Shown here: piece after piece, positions 28,301 through 40,200 of the stretch | How positions within the stretch are numbered: position 1 is the first letter of the stretch | Layout of the letters: every line of letters begins with the position of its first letter | DNA from: Zygnema circumcarinatum | Taxonomy: Eukaryota; Streptophyta; Zygnematophyceae; Zygnematales; Zygnemataceae | Length of the DNA stretch: 64,000 nucleotides | Reading direction: 5' to 3' | NCBI GenBank assembly: GCA_037447605.1 | Contig: CM074808.1 | Location: 575,665 to 639,664 of the forward strand | Notes under the pieces: model-generated | What the model was told of the DNA's origin: nothing | Database searches by the model: none | Seen by the model: only the letters and a program-made list of their open reading frames with translations | Made by a program: the position numbers and the translations under genes

Positions 28301-28580
28301 TCCAATGGTTGGCAATCATTGAATTCCAATGGTTGGCGACTATTCCATTCCATTCCAATGGTTGGCAACCACTCCATTCCATTCCAATCCATTGGTTGGA
28401 AACCATTCCATTCTAATGGTTGGCGACCATTCCATTCCATTCTATTCCAGTCCATTCCATTCCATTCCATTCCAATGGTTGGCAACCATTTCATTTCATT
28501 CCCTTCCATTGGTTGGCAACCATTCCATTCCAATGGTTGGCAACCATTCCATTCCCTTCCATTGGTTGGAGATGCCCTTT
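28301..28580. repeat. Composite satellite: ATTCC repeats with AATGGTTGGCAACCATT inverted repeats
   Basis: About 280 bp in which nine copies of (A)ATGGTTGG-type units alternate with CCATT/ATTCC runs. The full unit AATGGTTG-G-CAACCATT is a perfect 8-bp inverted repeat around one G. Several copies vary (GGCGACC, GGAAACC). A single copy of the CAATGGTTGGCAACC motif also lies at about 15945. Confidence 0.9.
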
Positions 28581-31262
28581 CCATGAAAGCACCTTGTAAC
28601 GCATGTTCCAATCACGGATCTGCACAGCGTCAAGGTGCCCACGTGGCAGATTTCATTGGCCCTGTCCCTCCAAACGTGAATCCCAGCCTGCCATTTGGCG
28701 GCGTTTTGTCGGTGTTCGTACGCGTAACAACCGTCCACTCCCTGGCCGTCGCGTAGCGACATGCCGCCTGCAAGCGCACCGGCCTAGGGCCCTACGGTCA
28801 AGGTGCTGGTCCAGTCGTAGCCCTGAGCTGACACGTGGTCGCCCATCATTCGCCTTTGCCGCGGCCAGTGGTCCAGAGACTGCGGCACCGACACTCTGAC
28901 ACTGGCACGCCAGCAGGGCAGAACTTCATTATGCTCGGAACTGCTGGGCAGAAAAATATTTATGGGTCCTGTTAGCTGCCCGCCAGCGTAATTGCGCGCC
29001 ACTATTGGTTCGGACAGGGTAAAAATGGCTTGATTTTGTTTTGGTCCTGACCGAAGAAGGTTCTGGCTTCCGGGCGGCGAGGCGGTTTTTTGGCAGGAGT
29101 TGGACGGTGGCCGACGAACGGTACGGATCGGTGTCATGCCGTACGGAGCGTCACCATTCGCCGTCAGATCTCGCCGACGGATTTTTCGGCTGCTAGATGA
29201 TAAACTGGTCGTTTATGGCCGGTCGGTTTGGGTGCGGCACAGGAGTGACAGGACCTATACGAAAAAGTTCTTTAGTGCTTTGTACGAATTCATTGTACGA
29301 AACTGGCGCAGTTTTCAGTTTCTTCTTATAAACCCAGTTTTGATCTCCCACAACTAAGTTTTCCATGACGAACTACACTCGGACATCATCCAATGCAGAC
29401 TCTCCACGTGGGTAAAATTGCCACATGGCGAATCACCATTGGTTGATGGACAACTACAGCTCGCGCACGTCAGCAAGGAGTCAATTAGCCGAAAACTGGT
29501 GGGGCGAACCCTTGTGTACGGTACAACATTTTGTTTGCGCGTTCTTGAGTTTTCTGTAAGGTGCCGTACCGTAATTCGAACATTTCCCGAACATTCCGGA
29601 ACCCGGAACTATTCGAGTACCGTACGCTGGCAATCATTCGTGCAGTTCCCACCCCTTTTAAGGGAATCATCATTGGCCGGCGAGCAAGTGGCCGTAATTC
29701 AATTCGCGCCGCTTTGGCAGAAGTCTCGCTGCCCCCTGCCATCTGCCCTCTGCCCCCTGCCCCCTGCCCCCTGCCCCCTGCCCCGCACTTCTCCTTTCTC
29801 CTGCCCGCCCGCTCCTCCCTCCGCCCCTCAGTGACACCGACACCGACGGACACCTTCGGGTAAAATTTCAAAGTTCAATTTGTTGATTCTACAATTGAAC
29901 GATTCCTTATTCCACTGGTTCAACCTTCCAGATCGAAACTACAGCGTCGTCGCACGTGGCGACACCATGTTGCGAATTCCCGATCGCCGCGATCTGAGCC
30001 GTCCAATGCTATCCCAACGGCCGTCACAACATGGAGCGCTATCACAGCTTCGTGGAGTCCACCTGCTGAGTCTTTTACGCAGCTGTTCAAATCTGTACAA
30101 AACACGTAAAATTGCCTTTTTCCAGATGTTGATCAGGTTCGAATCGAGTTCCACCTTCAACCTGTCCCCGGAAAAAAAAAAATTCTTATGCTTGACGTTT
30201 AAAATTTTTACAATTCTTACCAAAATAATCTCAGCTGTACGAAAATTCGCCAATCTGAACTTTCCGGTCCAGTCTTGCCTTGCCCGGATTGGACGGCGAC
30301 CTGCCCACAAAACATTTCCCACCAACCACGGTCCCTGCCCGTCCCGTTCCCCTGCCCCTGAATTTTCCGGTCGCCCCTGACCGTCGCCTTCAAGTTGACG
30401 TTCCGGAAACTCGGGAGATCCCTCTTCCTGATTGGCTATTGACCATTTCGACCATTCACAGAGCACCACGTGTAGACTCGGCGCGCTTGGCGGCATCTGT
30501 TTAAGCTGCCACCTGTCCAGTCTGGCCGGTGCCGACCTGTCAGCTGGCGCCACGTCATCCCCCACTAACTGGCTGGACCCATTTCTTGGCGGCCAGTTGT
30601 AAATCAAAAAACTAAAACAAAATAAAAAGAAATAAACGAATCGGCGTCGTTTCATCCGACGCTTCAGAGATCACCACGTCATCCAATCCGACGACTGGGA
30701 TCCCATCTTCATTCCGAACCAGCCAATGGGAGTCCGGCCTTGGCACAACCAGCAGGACTTGTTGAACAGAATCCAATGGCCGCTCTCCACGTGTACAAAT
30801 GGGATACATGGCGATCTATAATTGGCTCAGGTTCAACAAGTCAACCTTGAACCTTGACCCGTCCTCTGACAGCCTCAGTGCACGTCCCCGCCATCGCCGT
30901 GTCCCAAAAACAGCCCATTTTTCGAAATGCGTAGTTCGCTCAGTAGTTATGCTGGCTTGACCTCCTCACAAAAGTCTGAACGTTTACAAAGATATTTATC
31001 GATTCTATTCTTTGTCCATGGGTTGATCCTTGTATTCCGAGGGCGCTGAAATTTGGGGCTGTTCCGAACCTGTCCCGAGCCTCCGCTTCGCTGCTTCGGA
31101 GGGACTGAGCCAGCTGGAAGATCCCTGCTCAGTACGAGAGGGAGGGAGAGAGAGCGAGCGCGGGGGAGAGGGAGGGAGAGACGGAGGCCCTGGCAGGGGG
31201 CGCGAATGTATTGATTGTATTGCAGTATATTGTATTGGAGAGTGTTGAAGAGAGCGGCAGCC
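28581..31262. other. Gene-poor region upstream of the proline-rich protein locus
   Basis: No supported gene in about 2.7 kb. CACGTG-containing words recur (about 28638, 28832, 29405, 29953, 30468, 30789), as do CCAAT words. A short TGCCCCC 7-mer run lies at 29740-29790. A GA-rich patch at 31135-31190 precedes the start of the next gene and may belong to its 5' UTR or promoter. Open frames on both strands look accidental. Confidence 0.5.
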
Positions 31263-34200
31263 ATGAGAGGCTGCCCCAGCTCCAACGGGAAGCTGGCGGC
31301 GGCTGTGGCTCTGTGCGCCATATCGGTGCTGGTTCTCACTGAGGGAGCGGCAGCCGCGTCTGCTAAGAGCAGAGGATGGATGAAGCCATGGAGCTCCTCG
31401 GAGGAGCCGGAGTTTTTCGCCGCAAGGAGGCGCATGCTGGAATCCTATGCGTTTCCTTGTCCTTCCAACCCTCTTGGACAGTGCGCCTTCTACTTCAAAG
31501 GATACGAAAAGTCTGTTCCTGTTTTCAGGTGTGTTATTCGATGATACAGTTGGCTGGGGGCTTGCTTTACGGTGGGAAGCTTGTACCTAGGCTGCATTGC
31601 ATTTTCCGATGCAAGTTTCGAAGCAAGGAATGTACCTTTGACGTGTTTGGTTTATTCTCTCCACCAAAGTAACTCTTCCTGTGTAACTCCGAGAATTAGA
31701 AGTTGCGGAGGGCACGTGGCTGCTTTCGGCGGAGTCTCTGGCCATTTATCGTTCTGGTCTTCGAAAGCGACTTACTGGGATCACATTCGTGACCCCTTGT
31801 ATAGCACGTTCGAGCTTTATTTTGTCGATTTTTGTTTTTGCGTTATTGTCAGAATGTATTATTGGAGCCTCTGTTCTAGCTCTGAATCGTCCGTCGTGTT
31901 TGTTGCCGCTTTTATTTTTTTTCAGAGACCTTTTCGGTTTTATTATTTGACTGTTCTCATTCCTTTTTACAGTAAGAAATTGGAGTTGAGATAAGACCGA
32001 GCTTATTTCTCATGCAGTTTTCGTCATTGACGTGAATAATGAATTTTGATTAGAGCAATGTGTAAAATTAAAAATGAGATGTAGGGAAGTATGTAAGAAA
32101 ACGTGAACTTCAACTCTACATACTCGCTGGTGCCTGATTTACACTAGTCAGGTGAGCTGGGCCTACATGCTGATTAAGCCTGTGCATGTTTGCAGTCTTG
32201 ATGGGTCTCCTGATACTCCAATCAGTCCTGCTATTGTCGACTCTCTATCGACTGACGAAGTGGAGGTGGATCAAGCTGGGAACGCAAATTTCCTTTGCCC
32301 TCTAATTGGGACTAAGGTGTCTGCCGGAAACCAGTTCTATGTTTCAAATTTTGGAGGCGACGCCAAGCTTACCTTCCGAGCTTTCAATCAGGTAACTGAC
32401 TTTATTCTTTAGACGATCAAAATCTTACTTCTGACCGAGCCTGTCGTATTTTTTCAATTCGATTCGACTGTATTGTTTTTTATTTGTTCGTCATAGTTGA
32501 CTGCACGTTGTGTGGTCGTTCGTATTAGCGCGCAATTGCTTTTGACTCCTTAGTTTTTATATTTCCATGAAGTTCTTTTCCTTTCTGGGTTGTGTCCGTG
32601 CGACTTTTAGTCTGTGTCACCATCAGCGATTTACAAAAGTTTTTACTATCGATGAAACTGTTTATTCAACATTTTTCTCATGTCTTTTGCGGTTTCAGGA
32701 ACCGAAGGTGTTTTATGAGAACCAGTGCTACGTTCTGCCGTTGAACGCCATTCAACTGAGATCTTCAAACGGCCAAAACTTCAACCTCAGAGCTGGTGAC
32801 GGAGTCACAGCCTACCCTGAGCAAAGACGCTGTGTGGTATTCCAGACAGGGCCAAGTGGGGCTTCCTCCACTTGTGTAAATACTACAACGTTGGCACCGC
32901 CTGCCACGCCTGCCATGACGCAACCACCTCCCGCCTGCCCCGTTTGTCCCCCGCCAACTGCGTATCCTTGCGCTCCGCCTCCTTCTCCTCCGCCTCCCTC
33001 ACCCCCACCACCGTCTCCTTCGCCCCCTTCTCCTCCGCCACCGTTCCCACCGCCGCCGTCTCCATCACCACCAACTGGGAGACCTTCTGGTCTAGGAAAA
33101 GCTCCGCCTCCAGTCGTAGGTAAGAGCCCGCCACCACCATTCTCTCCTTCACCACCACCTTCTCCACCTTTTCCACCTGGTAAAGCACCACCACCATTCC
33201 CACCTCCATCTCTTTCACCCCCTCCTCCATCTCCTCCACCTTCCCCACCCCCATCACCTCCATTCCCTCCTGGGAAGGCACCTCCACCTTCCCCTCCCAC
33301 ACCCCCATCACCACCTCCCCCTTCTCCTCCGCCACCATTTCCGTCCCCTCCCCCTCCTTCCCCACCCCCCTTACCACCTTTCCCTCCTGGAAAGGCTCCT
33401 CCCCCTTCTCCACCCCCACCCCCATCTCCCCCTCCATCCTCTCCCCCCCCACCCTCTCCTCCCCCACCTTTCCCACCACCTCCCCCTTCACCTCCACCAT
33501 TGCCCCCCTTTCCTCCTGGGAAAGCACCACCTCCTTCCCCACCACCAAGCCCATCTCCACCACCTCCCTCTCCCCCCCCACCATCCCCGCCCCCTCCTTT
33601 CCCTCCCCCTTCACCTCCACCACTACCCCCCTTTCCTCCTGGGAAAGCACCACCTCCTTCCCCACCACCAAGCCCATCTCCACCACCTCCCTCTCCCCCC
33701 CCACCATCCCCTCCCCCTCCTTTCCCTCCCCCTTCACCTCCACCACTACCCCCCTTCCCTCCTTCGAAGGCACCACCTCCTTCCCCACCACCAAGCCCAT
33801 CTCCACCACCTCCGTCTCCCCCCCCACCATTCCCACCCCCTCCTTTCCCTCCCCTTCACCTCCACCACTACCCCCCTTCCTCCTGGGAAAGCACCACCTC
33901 CTTCCCCACCACCAAGCCCATCTCCACCACCTCCCTCTCCCCCCCCACCATCCCCGCCCCCTCCTTTCCCTCCCCCTTCACCTCCACCACTACCCCCCTT
34001 TCCTCCTGGGAAAGCACCACCTCCTTCCCCACCACCAAGCCCATCTCCACCACCTCCGTCTCCCCCCCCACCATCCCCGCCCCCTCCTTTCCCTCCCCCT
34101 TCACCTCCACCACTACCCCCCTTCCCTCCTGGGAAAGCACCACCTCCTTCCCCACCACCAAGCACATCTCCACCACCTCCCTCTCCCCCCCCACCATCCC

Positions 34201-37200
34201 CGCCCCCTCCTTTCCCGCCTCCTTCACCTCCACCACTACCCCCCTTTCCTCCTGGGAAAGCACCACCTCCTTCCCCACCACCAAGCCCATCTCCACCACC
34301 TCCGTCTCCCCCCCCACCATTCCCGCCCCCTCCTTTCCCTCCCCCTTCACCTCCACCTCTACCCCCCTTCCCTCCTGGGAAAGCACCACCTCCTTCCCCA
34401 CCACCAAGCCCATCTCCACCACCTCCCTCCCCACCCCCACCATCCCCGCCCCCTCCTTTCCCTCCTCCTTCACCTCCACCACTACCCCCCTTCCCTCCTG
34501 GGAAAGCACCACCTCCTTCCCCACCACCAAGCCCATCTCCACCACCTCCCTCTCCCCCCCCACCATCCCCGCCCCCTCCTTTCCCTCCCCCCTTCACCTC
34601 CACCTCTACCCCCCTTCCCTCCTGGGAAAGCACCACCTCCTTCCCCACCACCAAGCCCATCTCCACCACCTCCCTCCCCACCCCCACCATCCCCGCCCCC
34701 TCCCTTCCCTCCTCCTTCACCTCCACCACTACCCCCCTTCCCTCCTGGGAAAGCACCACCTCCTTCCCCACCACCAAGCCCATCTCCACCACCTCCTTCC
34801 CCACCCCCACCATCCCCGCCCCCTCCTTTCCCGCCTCCTTCACCTCCACCACTACCCCCCTTTCCTCCTGGGAAAGCACCACCTCCTTCCCCACCACCAA
34901 GCCCATCTCCACCACCTCCCTCCCCACCCCCACCATCCCCGCCCCCTCCCTTCCCTCCTCCTTCACCTCCACCACTACCCCCCTTCCCTCCTGGGAAAGC
35001 ACCACCTCCTTCCCCACCACCAAGCCCATCTCCACCACCTCCTTCCCCACCCCCACCATCCCCGCCCCCTCCTTTCCCTCCCCCTTCACCTCCACCACTA
35101 CCCCCCTTCCCTCCTGGGAAAGCACCACCTCCTTCCCCACCACCAAGCCCATCTCCACCACCTCCCTCCCCACCCCCACCATCCCCGCCCCCTCCTTTCC
35201 CGCCTCCTTCACCTCCACCACTACCCCCCTTTCCTCCTGGGAAAGCACCACCTCCTTCCCCACCACCAAGCCCATCTCCACCACCTCCGTCTCCACCCCC
35301 ACCATCCCCGCCCCCTCCTTTCCCTCCCCTTCACCTCCACCACTACCCCCCTTCCCTCCTGGGAAAGCACCACCTCCTTCCCCACCACCAAGCCCATCTC
35401 CACCACCTCCCTCCCCACCCCCACCATCCCCGCCCCCTCCTTTCCCTCCCCCTTCACCTCCACCACTACCCCCCTTCCCTCCTGGGAAAGCACCACCTCC
35501 TTCCCCACCACCAAGCCCATCTCCACCACCTCCGTCTCCCCCCCCACCATCCCCGCCCCCTCCTTTCCCTCCCCCTTCACCTCCACCTCTAACCCCCTTC
35601 CCTCCTGGGAAAGCACCACCTCCTTCCCCACCACCAAGCCCATCTCCACCACCTCCTTCCCCACCCCCACCATCCCCGCCCCCTCCTTTCCCTCCCCCTT
35701 CACCTCCACCACTACCCCCCTTCCCTCCTGGGAAAGCACCACCTCCTTCCCCACCACCAAGCCCATCTCCACCACCTCCGTCTCCCCCCCCACCATCCCC
35801 GCCCCCTCCTTTCCCTCCCCCTTCACCTCCACCACTACCCCCCTTCCCTCCTGGGAAAGCACCACCTCCTTCCCCACCACCAAGCCCATCTCCACCACCT
35901 CCCTCCCCACCCCCACCATCCCCGCCCCCTCCCTTCCCTCCTCCTTCACCTCCACCACTACCCCCCTTCCCTCCTGGGAAAGCACCACCTCCTTCCCCAC
36001 CACCAAGCCCATCTCCACCACCTCCGTCTCCCCCCCCACCATCCCCGCCCCCTCCTTTCCCTCCCCCTTCACCTCCACCACTACCCCCCTTCCCTCCTGG
36101 GAAAGCACCACCTCCTTCCCCACCAGAAGCCCATCTCCACCACCTCCCTCCCCACCCCCACCATCCCCGCCCCCTCCTTTCCCTCCTCCTTCACCTCCAC
36201 CACTACCCCCCTTCCCTCCTGGGAAAGCACCACCTCCTTCCCCACCACCAAGCCCATCTCCACCACCTCCCTCCCCACCCCCACCATCCCCGCCCCCTCC
36301 TTTCCCTCCTCCTTCACCTCCACCACTACCCCCCTTTCCTCCTGGGAAAGCACCACCTCCTTCCCCACCACCAAGCCCATCTCCACCACCTCCCTCCCCC
36401 CCCCCACCATCCCCGCCCCCTCCTTTCCCTCCTCCTTCACCTCCACCACTACCCCCCTTCCCTCCTGGGAAAGCACCACCTCCTTCCCCACCACCAAGCC
36501 CATCTCCACCACCTCCTTCCCCACCCCCACCATCCCCGCCCCCTCCTTTCCCTCCCCCTTCACCTCCACCACTACCCCCCTTCCCTCCTGGAAAAGCACC
36601 ACCTCCTTCCCCGCCACCAAGCCCATTTCCACCACCCCCCTCTCCCCCCCCACCATCCCCGCCCCTTCCTTCACCTCCCCCATCACCTCCCCCATCACCT
36701 CCACCTCTACCACCTTTCCCTCCTGGTAAGGCACCTCCTCCTTCACCCCCCCCAAGCCCATTCCCACCCCCTCCCACCCCTCCACCACCATCTCCATTTC
36801 CACCTCCACCTGGGAAGCCATCAGGTTTAGGCAGCGGTCCGCCGCCACTCGTAGGTAAGAATGCCCCTCCACCTTCTCCACCACCTCCTTCCCCACCCCC
36901 ACCATCCCCGCCCCCTCCCTTCCCTCCTGGGAAGCACCACCTCCTTCCCCACCCCCACCATCCCCGCCCCTTCCTTCACCTCCCCCATCACCTCCCCCAT
37001 CACCTCCCCCATCACCTCCCCCATCACCTCCCCCATCACCTCCCCCATCACCTCCCCCTCTTCTCTCTCCATCCCCACCTACTTTCCCTCCATCCTCTCC
37101 TTTCCCTCCTGGGAATCCTTCCCCACCACCAAGCCCATCTCCACCACCTCCCTCCCCACCCCCACCATCCCCGCCCCCTCCCTTCCCGCCTCCTTCACCT

Positions 37201-40200
37201 CCACCACTACCCCCCTTTCCTCCTGGGAAAGCACCACCTCCTTCCCCACCACCAAGCCCACCTCCACCTCCCTTCTCTCCCTCTCCATCTCCACCTCCCC
37301 CGCCCATCTCTCCATCTCCACCTCCACCTTCCCCCCCATTCCCTCCTGGTAAAGCACCTCCTCCCTCTCCCCCAAGCCCGTCCCCACTGTCTCCCCCATC
37401 GTCCCCACCCCCTCCTTCGTTCACTTCTCCTCTCCCATCACCACCCTTACCCTTGGAGAAAGCACCTTCTCCACATCTAAGCCCATCGCCGCCTCCTTTT
37501 CCATCTCCATCTCCCCCTCCTCCCTCACCACCCCCATCCCCTCCTTTCCCTCCAGGTAAGGCACCCCCTCCTGTCCCAAGTCCACCCCCACTACCCTCCT
37601 TCCCCCCCATTCCCTCCTGGTAAAGCACCTCCTCCCTCTCCCCCAAGCCCACCACCACCCCCCACACTTCTCTCTCCATCCCCACTTACTTTCCCTTTAT
37701 CCCCTCTGTTCCCTTCTGGGAATGCACCACCTCCCTTACCACCACCAAGCCCACCTCCACCTCCCCCTCCCCTCTCTCCATCTCCACCCCCACCTTTCCC
37801 CTCATTCCCTCCTGGCACAGCACCTCCTCCCTCTCCCCCAAGCCCACCACCACCTCCCCCTCTTCTCTCTCCATCCCCAATTACTTCCCCTCCATCCCCT
37901 CCTTTCCCTCCTGGGAATGCACCATCTCTCTCTCCGCCACCAAGCCCACCTCCACCTCCCTTCTCCCCTCTCTCCATCTCCACCTCCCCCGCCCACCTTC
38001 CCCCTCCATTCCCTCCTGGTAAAGCACCTCCTCCCTCTCCCCCAAGCCCACCACCATCTCCCCCTCTTCTCTCTCCATCCCCACCTACTTTCCCTCCATC
38101 CTCTCCTTTCCCTCCTGGGAATTCATCACCTCCCTCTGCACCACCAAGCCCACCTCCACCTCCCCCTCCCCTCTCTCCATCTCCACCCCCACCTTCCCCC
38201 CCATTCCCTCCTGGCAAAGCACCTCCTCCCTCTCCCCCAAGCCCACTACCACCTCCCCCTCTTCTCCCTCCATCACCACCTACTTTCCCTCCATTCCCTC
38301 CCTTCCCTCCTGGGAATGCATCACCTCCCTCTCCACCACCAAGCCCACCTCCACCTCCCCCTCCCCTCTCTCCATCCCCAACTACTTTCCCTCCATCCCC
38401 TCCTTTCCCTCCTGGGAATGCACCACCTCTCTCTCCGCCACCAAGCCCACCTCCACCTCCCTTCCTCCCTCTCCATCTCCACCTCTCCATCCTCCACCTT
38501 CCTCCACCTTCCCCCCCATTCCCTCCTGGTAAAGCACCTCCTCCCTCGCCCCCAAGCCCACCTCCACCTCCCTTCTCTCCCTCTCCATCTCCACCTCCCC
38601 CGCCCATCTCTCCATCTCCACCTCCACCTTCCCCCCCATTCCCTCCTGGTAAAGCACCTCCTCCCTCGCCCCCAAGCCCACCTCCACCTCCCTTCTCTCC
38701 CTCTCCATCTCCACCTCCCCCGCCCATCTCTCCATCTCCACCTCCACCTTCCCCCCCATTCCCTCCTGGTAAAGCACCTCCTCCCTCGCCCCCAAGCCCA
38801 CCTCCACCTCCCTTCTCTCCCTCTCCATCTCCACCTCCCCCGCCCATCTCTCCATCTCCACCTCAACCTTCCCCCCCATTCCCTCCTGGTAAAGCACCTC
38901 CTCCCTCGCCCCCAAACCCACCACCACCTCCCCCTCTTCTCTCTCCATCCCCACCTACTTTCCCTCCATTCCCTCCCTTCCCTCCTGGGAATGCATTACC
39001 TGCCTCTCCACCTCCAAGCCCACCCCCTCCTCCCCTCTCTCCATCTCCACCCCCACCTTCCCCACCATTCCCTCCTGGTAAAGCACCTCCTCCCTCTCCC
39101 CCAAGCCCACCATCACCTCCCCCTCTTCTCTCTCCATCCCCACCTACTTTCCCCCCATCCTCTCCTTTCCCTCCTGGGAATGCATCACCTCCCTCTCCAC
39201 CACCAAGCCCACCTCCATCTCCCCCTCCCCTCTCTCCATCCCCAACTACTTTCCCTCCATCCCCTCCTTTCCCTCCTGGGAATGCACCACCTCTCTCTCC
39301 TCCACCAAGCCCACCTCCACCTCCCTTCTCTCCCTCTCCATCTCCACCTCCCCCGCCCATCTCTCCATCTCCACCTCCACCTTCCCCCCCATTCCCTCCT
39401 GGTAAAGCACCTCCTCCCTCGCCCCCAAGCCCACCACCACCTCCCCCTCTTCTCTCTCCATCCCCACCTACTTTCCCTCCATCCTCTCCTTTCCCTCCTG
39501 GGAATGCATCACCTCCCTCTCCACCTCCAAGCCCACCTCCCCCTCCCCTCTCTCCATCTCCATCTCCACCTTCCTCCCCATCCCCAAGCCCACCACCACC
39601 TCCCCCTCTTCTCTCTCCATCCCCACCTACTTTCCCTCCATCCTCTCCTTTCCCTCCTGGGAGTGCATCACCTCCCTCTCCACCTCCAAGCCCACCTCCC
39701 CCTCCCCTCTCTCCATCTCCACCTCCACCTTCCTCCCCATTCCCTCCTGGTAAAGCACCTCCTCCCTCTCCTCCAAGCCCAACACCACCTCCTCTTCTCT
39801 CTTCATCCCCACCTGCTTTTCCTTCATCCTCTCCCTTCCCTCCTGGGAAAGGATCACCACCTCCACTCCCAAGCCCTGCACCATCTCCTCCTTCTCCATT
39901 CCCTCTCCTTAATCCGCCTCCAGCGCCTCCATTCCTCTCTGGTAAGGCACCCTCTCACTCTTCGCCCCTCAGCTCAAGATCTTCTCTTTTTCCACTTCAT
40001 TCACCTGAACCCCTCCTTTGCCTCCTGGGAGACAGCTTCCTTTTGAACCTCCATCTTGCCTATTCCATCTCCTGCCCCCCCACCATCCTTTCCTCCTCTC
40101 TCTCCTCCACTTCCTTTTCCCTCTCGGAAAGGGAGCCTCCTTCACTCAATTCCCCTTCTAGCTCGTCCTTCGCTATCCCTCTCATCCACGCCCCGTGCTT

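Noticed and set aside
28114-28762. Plus- and minus-strand frames with repeated NGWQPFHS / EWNGCQP peptides
   Set aside because: They translate the ATTCC/AATGGTTGG satellite; codon content follows the repeat, not a protein family.
33500-36850. Regular direct repeats considered as a CRISPR array
   Set aside because: Units are contiguous 123-bp coding minisatellites with no unique spacers, in a eukaryotic genome.
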